Source of the DNA: Nitrosopumilales archaeon CG_4_9_14_0_2_um_filter_34_16
GTDB taxonomy: Archaea > Thermoproteota > Nitrososphaeria > Nitrososphaerales > Nitrosopumilaceae
DNA: 7,365 nt
NCBI GenBank assembly: GCA_002788515.1
Contig: PFRJ01000029.1
Location: 1-7,365 of the forward strand
Direction of reading: 5' to 3'
Part shown: positions 5,062 to 7,365 of the stretch, piece by piece
How the letters are laid out: each line of letters opens with the position of its first letter
Position numbering within the stretch: the first letter of the stretch is position 1
The notes under the pieces: generated by a model
Seen by the model: the letters and a program-made list of their open reading frames with translations, nothing else
Told to the model about the DNA's origin: nothing
Databases searched by the model: none
Translations under genes and position numbers: made by a program

Positions 5062-5745
5062 ATGATTAAAGAAAAACCCAAAGATCTTGTTCCGGTATTT
5101 TTTAACAATACTTCTAATTCATATGATAGAATAGTAAACTATACTACTTTTGGAAAAGATAGTTTTTGGAAACATAAAATTCTAGAACAATTATCTACTG
5201 AAAAAACTGTATTAGATCTTGCTTGTGGTACTGGTATCCTTACAAAACAAATTGCAGAAAAACTTCCCTATGCAGAAATTACAGGTGTAGATATTACCAA
5301 AAACTATCTTGAAAAAGCAAAAGAAAAATTAATTTCATCTCAAAAAATTTCTTTTGTAAATCAAGATGCAGAAAAACTTAGTCTAGGAAAAAAATTTGAT
5401 TGTATTACTGCGTCATACTTACCAAAATATTGCACATCTGACATTCTTGTCAAAAATTGCATTGATCATCTTAATGAAGGTGGAAAAATAATTTTACATG
5501 ATTTTACATATCCAAAAAATAAATTTATACAAAAACTCTGGAATTTTTATTTTAAAGTACTTTTTTTGATAGGATTTTTTATCCCTAGTTGGAAACAGGT
5601 CTTTGTTGATCTCCCTAATCTAATAAGAACCACTAATTGGGTAAGAGAATACGAAGAGACTATGAAAAATTATGGACTAAAAATACACACGCAAGATTTG
5701 ACATGGAGCTCTTCAGCTATTGTTATCGGAACCAAGATTATCTAG
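5062..5745 (+). CDS. UbiE/MenG-like SAM-dependent methyltransferase
   Basis: The 227-residue class I methyltransferase has SAM-binding motif I VLDLACGTGILT (50-61), the acidic ribose-binding residue Asp77 in GVDIT and Asp102 in VNQDAEKL. LNEGGKIILHDF (137-148) is the post-motif strand. Ahead of motif I, YDRIVNYTTFGKDSFWK (21-37) follows the UbiE/COQ5 signature Y-D-x-x-N-x-x-x-S-x-G-x-x-x-x-W, which points to C-methylation of a prenylated quinone ring. A hydrophobic stretch, FYFKVLFLIGFFIP (162-175), may dock it to the membrane or its lipid substrate. It has its own promoter and converges on a UbiC-like gene, with 33 bases of coding overlap at the 3' ends. With the nearby UbiA-like gene this suggests menaquinone-type synthesis, but other small-molecule methyltransferases share the fold. 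Confidence 0.82.
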   Translation: MIKEKPKDLVPVFFNNTSNSYDRIVNYTTFGKDSFWKHKILEQLSTEKTVLDLACGTGILTKQIAEKLPYAEITGVDITKNYLEKAKEKLISSQKISFVNQDAEKLSLGKKFDCITASYLPKYCTSDILVKNCIDHLNEGGKIILHDFTYPKNKFIQKLWNFYFKVLFLIGFFIPSWKQVFVDLPNLIRTTNWVREYEETMKNYGLKIHTQDLTWSSSAIVIGTKII

Positions 5746-6150
5746 CCTTATTTCTTCTATTATGGTAAACCAAATTATTCCATTATGAATAATTTCATAT
5801 TCTCTTGTCACTTTATTCTTGTCATGATTACGATTCAAAGAAATAATATTTCTAGTTGTATTGATGTTATTTGCATTAAGAATATCACCAACACCTTGTT
5901 TTTTCTTTAAAAGTTCAGCCATGATTACTTCAGGTAACACAGTAGAGTCAAATTTTACGTTAGCTTTTATTACTGGAAATCCATGTGCCGTAATTGATAC
6001 TTTTCTCACAAATTGGTTAGGTAGTACTGTGTTTTGTTCAATTACTTCAAGTTTGATATCACAATCATGGATATCTCTAAGAACAGAAATTACCTTACCT
6101 ACTGGGGCATCTAATATTTTGTTTAGCAAATCTTCGGAAAATACCTTCAT
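5713..6150 (-). CDS. UbiC/DUF98-like chorismate lyase-fold protein
   Basis: The 145-residue protein resembles the UbiC/DUF98 family, which splits chorismate into 4-hydroxybenzoate and pyruvate. By-eye correspondences with E. coli UbiC are Arg49 in FVRKVSITAHGFPVIKA (the product-carboxylate Arg), VLPEVIMAELLKKKQGVGDI (71-90, the LP...L...plG region) and NNINTTRNI (94-102). TREYEI then leads to WFTIIEEI, with Glu132/133 at the place of the catalytic Glu. Overall identity is low, so the fold call is firmer than the reaction. It is 24 bases downstream of the UbiA-like gene and in the same direction, so they probably form an operon, which fits a product handed to a prenyltransferase. Its last 33 bases overlap the end of the convergent methyltransferase gene. 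A non-catalytic UbiC-fold binding protein is the alternative. Confidence 0.68.
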   Translation of the reverse strand: MKVFSEDLLNKILDAPVGKVISVLRDIHDCDIKLEVIEQNTVLPNQFVRKVSITAHGFPVIKANVKFDSTVLPEVIMAELLKKKQGVGDILNANNINTTRNIISLNRNHDKNKVTREYEIIHNGIIWFTIIEEIRLDNLGSDNNS

Positions 6151-6174
6151 ACAATACTTTCGTGTTTTAATGAA

Positions 6175-6864
6175 TTAAAGGTACCTTAAAGTAATAAAAC
6201 AGATTGTGCTAAATATCACAACAGAACTTACAATCTTAAGAACTGCTTCTCTTTTGTAATATGTTTCATAATTCGCATTTTGTCGTTTTAGTTCTTTATA
6301 CTTTCTAGATGTAATAATCAAAATATAACTTACAAGACCAGCAACTGCAGAAAATATTATGGTTTCAACAGTTATGGAATTAGATTGAATTGCAGCTCCC
6401 GCAAAAACAGGTAAAATTCCCCAGGAAATTACAAATGATAAATTGTTGTGAAATTTACCACGAAATAATTCAAGATTATATGCAAAAAGAAAAAACCCTT
6501 CCATTATTCCTATTGGAAATAATAACCAAGAATCTAAAAAAATATAATACAAGCCAATAGAAAAAGATATGATTAAGGAAATTATTGCTGCTGACCAAAG
6601 CTTTGATCGTGATATATCGTCCCCCCAAGGCTTTTTCTTACTTCCTAATGCATCAAGGCAATGTGCTGATATACCGATTGCAAAAAAATAGAGTAAACTA
6701 ATAGACACTATCCTATCAAAACTAGATTCTACTGAAAGCGAACCCCATATGGCAAAGGATATCACCATTCCAGTGTATGGTAGAAATAAAATCCCTATTG
6801 ATAATCTAAAATTCTGAGAACCAAATTTTGGGACAAACCATTCAGATAATCTGTCTTTTTGCAT
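6175..6864 (-). CDS. Polytopic membrane protein, UbiA-prenyltransferase-like
   Basis: The 229-residue protein has about seven hydrophobic helices (roughly 21-42, 52-70, 88-110, 112-130, 142-160, 166-186 and 206-227). After helix 2 comes SAHCLDALGSKKKPWGDD (66-83), at the position of the first Asp-rich, Mg-pyrophosphate-binding motif of the UbiA superfamily, though not its standard NDxxDxxxD form. YNLELFRGKFHN (129-140) follows helix 4. UbiA enzymes attach prenyl chains to aromatic acids in the membrane. The size is slightly small for UbiA (usually 270-300 residues), and the second Asp motif is not obvious, so it may be a divergent member or a non-enzymatic relative. It leads the operon with the UbiC-like gene and is divergent from the GNAT gene. 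ATG 6864 has a TATA-like box about 25 bases upstream. Confidence 0.6.
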   Translation of the reverse strand: MQKDRLSEWFVPKFGSQNFRLSIGILFLPYTGMVISFAIWGSLSVESSFDRIVSISLLYFFAIGISAHCLDALGSKKKPWGDDISRSKLWSAAIISLIISFSIGLYYIFLDSWLLFPIGIMEGFFLFAYNLELFRGKFHNNLSFVISWGILPVFAGAAIQSNSITVETIIFSAVAGLVSYILIITSRKYKELKRQNANYETYYKREAVLKIVSSVVIFSTICFITLRYL

Positions 6865-6884
6865 TACTTTTTAATCATTATCTT

Positions 6885-6894
6885 GCATTAAATG
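6885..6894 (-). promoter_or_regulatory. TATA-like box of the UbiA-like/UbiC-like operon
   Basis: Minus-strand CATTTAATGC is centred about 25 bases before ATG 6864, consistent with a leaderless transcript. Confidence 0.45.
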
Positions 6895-6924
6895 ATTTAA
6901 ACAAAAATTTTATTTTTACATCTG

Positions 6925-6950
6925 TCTGCGTCTATTTTTATCCAATTTTG
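6925..6950 (+). repeat. Partial dispersed repeat, copy C
   Basis: CTGCGTCTATTTTTATCC resembles the opening of copies A (CTGCGTCCATTTTATTCTCC) and B, but the GGGCAAGTCC part is not preserved. It lies between two divergent promoters, so a terminator role is less likely for this copy. The match is short. Confidence 0.3.
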
Positions 6951-7000
6951 TAGTCAATCGTCGGATCATCTCTTTATCGATCAAAACTAAGGCACATCTC

Positions 7001-7009
7001 TTATAGAAT
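7001..7009 (+). promoter_or_regulatory. TATA-like box of the GNAT gene
   Basis: TTATAGAAT is centred about 22-23 bases before ATG 7027. Confidence 0.4.
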
Positions 7010-7026
7010 AGAAGGTACACTATACT

Positions 7027-7365
7027 ATGGTAGATGTGATTATTCGAGAGGCTTTTGATAATGACATTCCTATAATTCTTGGATTATTGTATGATCTTGG
7101 GCGTCCAAAACCACAAACAGATTCTGATGTTGACACCTTTAGAAAACTAGTCAAAAAATATGCCAAAGATTCAGACAAAACAATACTTGTTGCAGAAATC
7201 GACGATACAAAAATTGTTGGCATGGTTAGTGTTATGTTTTTGCCAAGACTCAATCATACTACTTTGGAGATGTATATTCCAGAATTAGTTGTCTTTGAAT
7301 CGTACCAAAATCAAGGAATAGGTAAAAGACTCATCAATTCCTGTATTGCTCTTGCTAAAGAGAAA
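7027..7365 (+). CDS. GNAT-family N-acetyltransferase (3' end outside the window)
   Basis: The first 113 residues are present and the gene runs off the window without a stop. It starts VIIREAFDNDIPIILGLLYD, the beta-1/alpha-1 opening typical of Gcn5-related acetyltransferases. TILVAEIDDTKIVGMVSVMF (59-78) gives the beta-2/beta-3 pair, and LVVFESYQNQGIGKRLI (88-104) contains motif A, Q-x-x-G-I-G, which binds the acetyl-CoA pyrophosphate. The family transfers an acetyl group from acetyl-CoA to an amine on proteins or small molecules; the substrate is not predictable. It is divergent from the UbiA-like operon with a 162-base gap. About 35-45 residues of a usual single-domain GNAT protein are probably missing beyond the window. 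Confidence 0.9.
   Translation, partial: MVDVIIREAFDNDIPIILGLLYDLGRPKPQTDSDVDTFRKLVKKYAKDSDKTILVAEIDDTKIVGMVSVMFLPRLNHTTLEMYIPELVVFESYQNQGIGKRLINSCIALAKEK

Noticed and set aside
5861..6178. 105-residue plus-strand open frame opposite the UbiC-like gene
   Set aside because: It is antisense to a gene with recognisable family residues and has no domain pattern of its own.
6915..6928. Third copy of the TTTACA-N2-TGTAAR operator (TTTACATCTGTCTG)
   Set aside because: Only the left arm matches; the right arm TGTCTG does not complete the inverted repeat, so it is not counted as a site.
1..7365. CRISPR array, insertion sequence or integrase
   Set aside because: No regularly spaced repeats, transposase or integrase motifs were seen on either strand; a tRNA gene with a nearby decayed gene is suggestive of past integration but is not enough to call an element.

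Overview
The window looks chromosomal and archaeal, most likely from an ammonia-oxidising thaumarchaeon (Nitrososphaerota, Nitrosopumilus/Nitrosarchaeum type). The DNA is AT-rich. Most genes have an A/T-rich TATA-like box about 22-27 bases before the start codon and no Shine-Dalgarno sequence, which is the layout of leaderless archaeal transcripts. The protein families (a TRASH-domain Lrp-type regulator, a CcdA-like membrane protein with a His-rich loop, UbiC/UbiA-like proteins) fit that group. The assignment is inference; no marker gene such as amoA or a rRNA is present.

Layout. 1-121: tRNA-Val (UAC) with its promoter. 163-434: decayed HxlR-type regulator with a frameshift and no proper start. 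485/563-952: small helical protein of unknown function. 972-1550: NADPH-dependent FMN reductase family protein. 1751-2839: secreted trypsin-fold serine protease with a TTG start. 2972-4872: a compact redox/metal module. On the plus strand it has an Lrp-type regulator with a TRASH metal-binding domain. Convergent to it on the minus strand are three overlapping genes: a CcdA/DsbD-like membrane protein, a 46-residue YHS-domain protein (3686-3826) and a small CxxC thioredoxin-fold protein. 4913-5040: remnant of a 42-residue membrane protein broken by one missing base. 5062-6864: a UbiE-like methyltransferase (plus strand) convergent to a UbiA-like membrane protein and a UbiC-like chorismate-lyase-fold protein (minus strand). 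7027-end: a GNAT acetyltransferase cut by the window edge.

The most interesting part is the redox/metal module. The regulator and the three-gene operon carry the same inverted repeat, TTTACA-N2-TGTAAR, at matching positions (-50 to -37 and -51 to -38 from the start codons). This points to co-regulation, probably by the TRASH regulator itself. The regulator's sensor domain and the small YHS protein share one cysteine layout, C-x20-CC-x2-C. A reasonable model is a copper- or other thiophilic-metal-responsive system. In it the CcdA-like protein moves electrons (or metal) across the membrane, the thioredoxin-like protein supplies dithiol chemistry, and the YHS protein carries metal to a target or to the sensor.

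The second functional group, the UbiA/UbiC/UbiE-like genes, resembles an isoprenoid-quinone (or other prenylated aromatic) pathway. Short dispersed repeats related to the tRNA-Val 3' end and its flank lie in three intergenic regions. Two separate coding remnants are each restored by adding one A to an A-run, so either real decay or homopolymer sequencing error should be considered.
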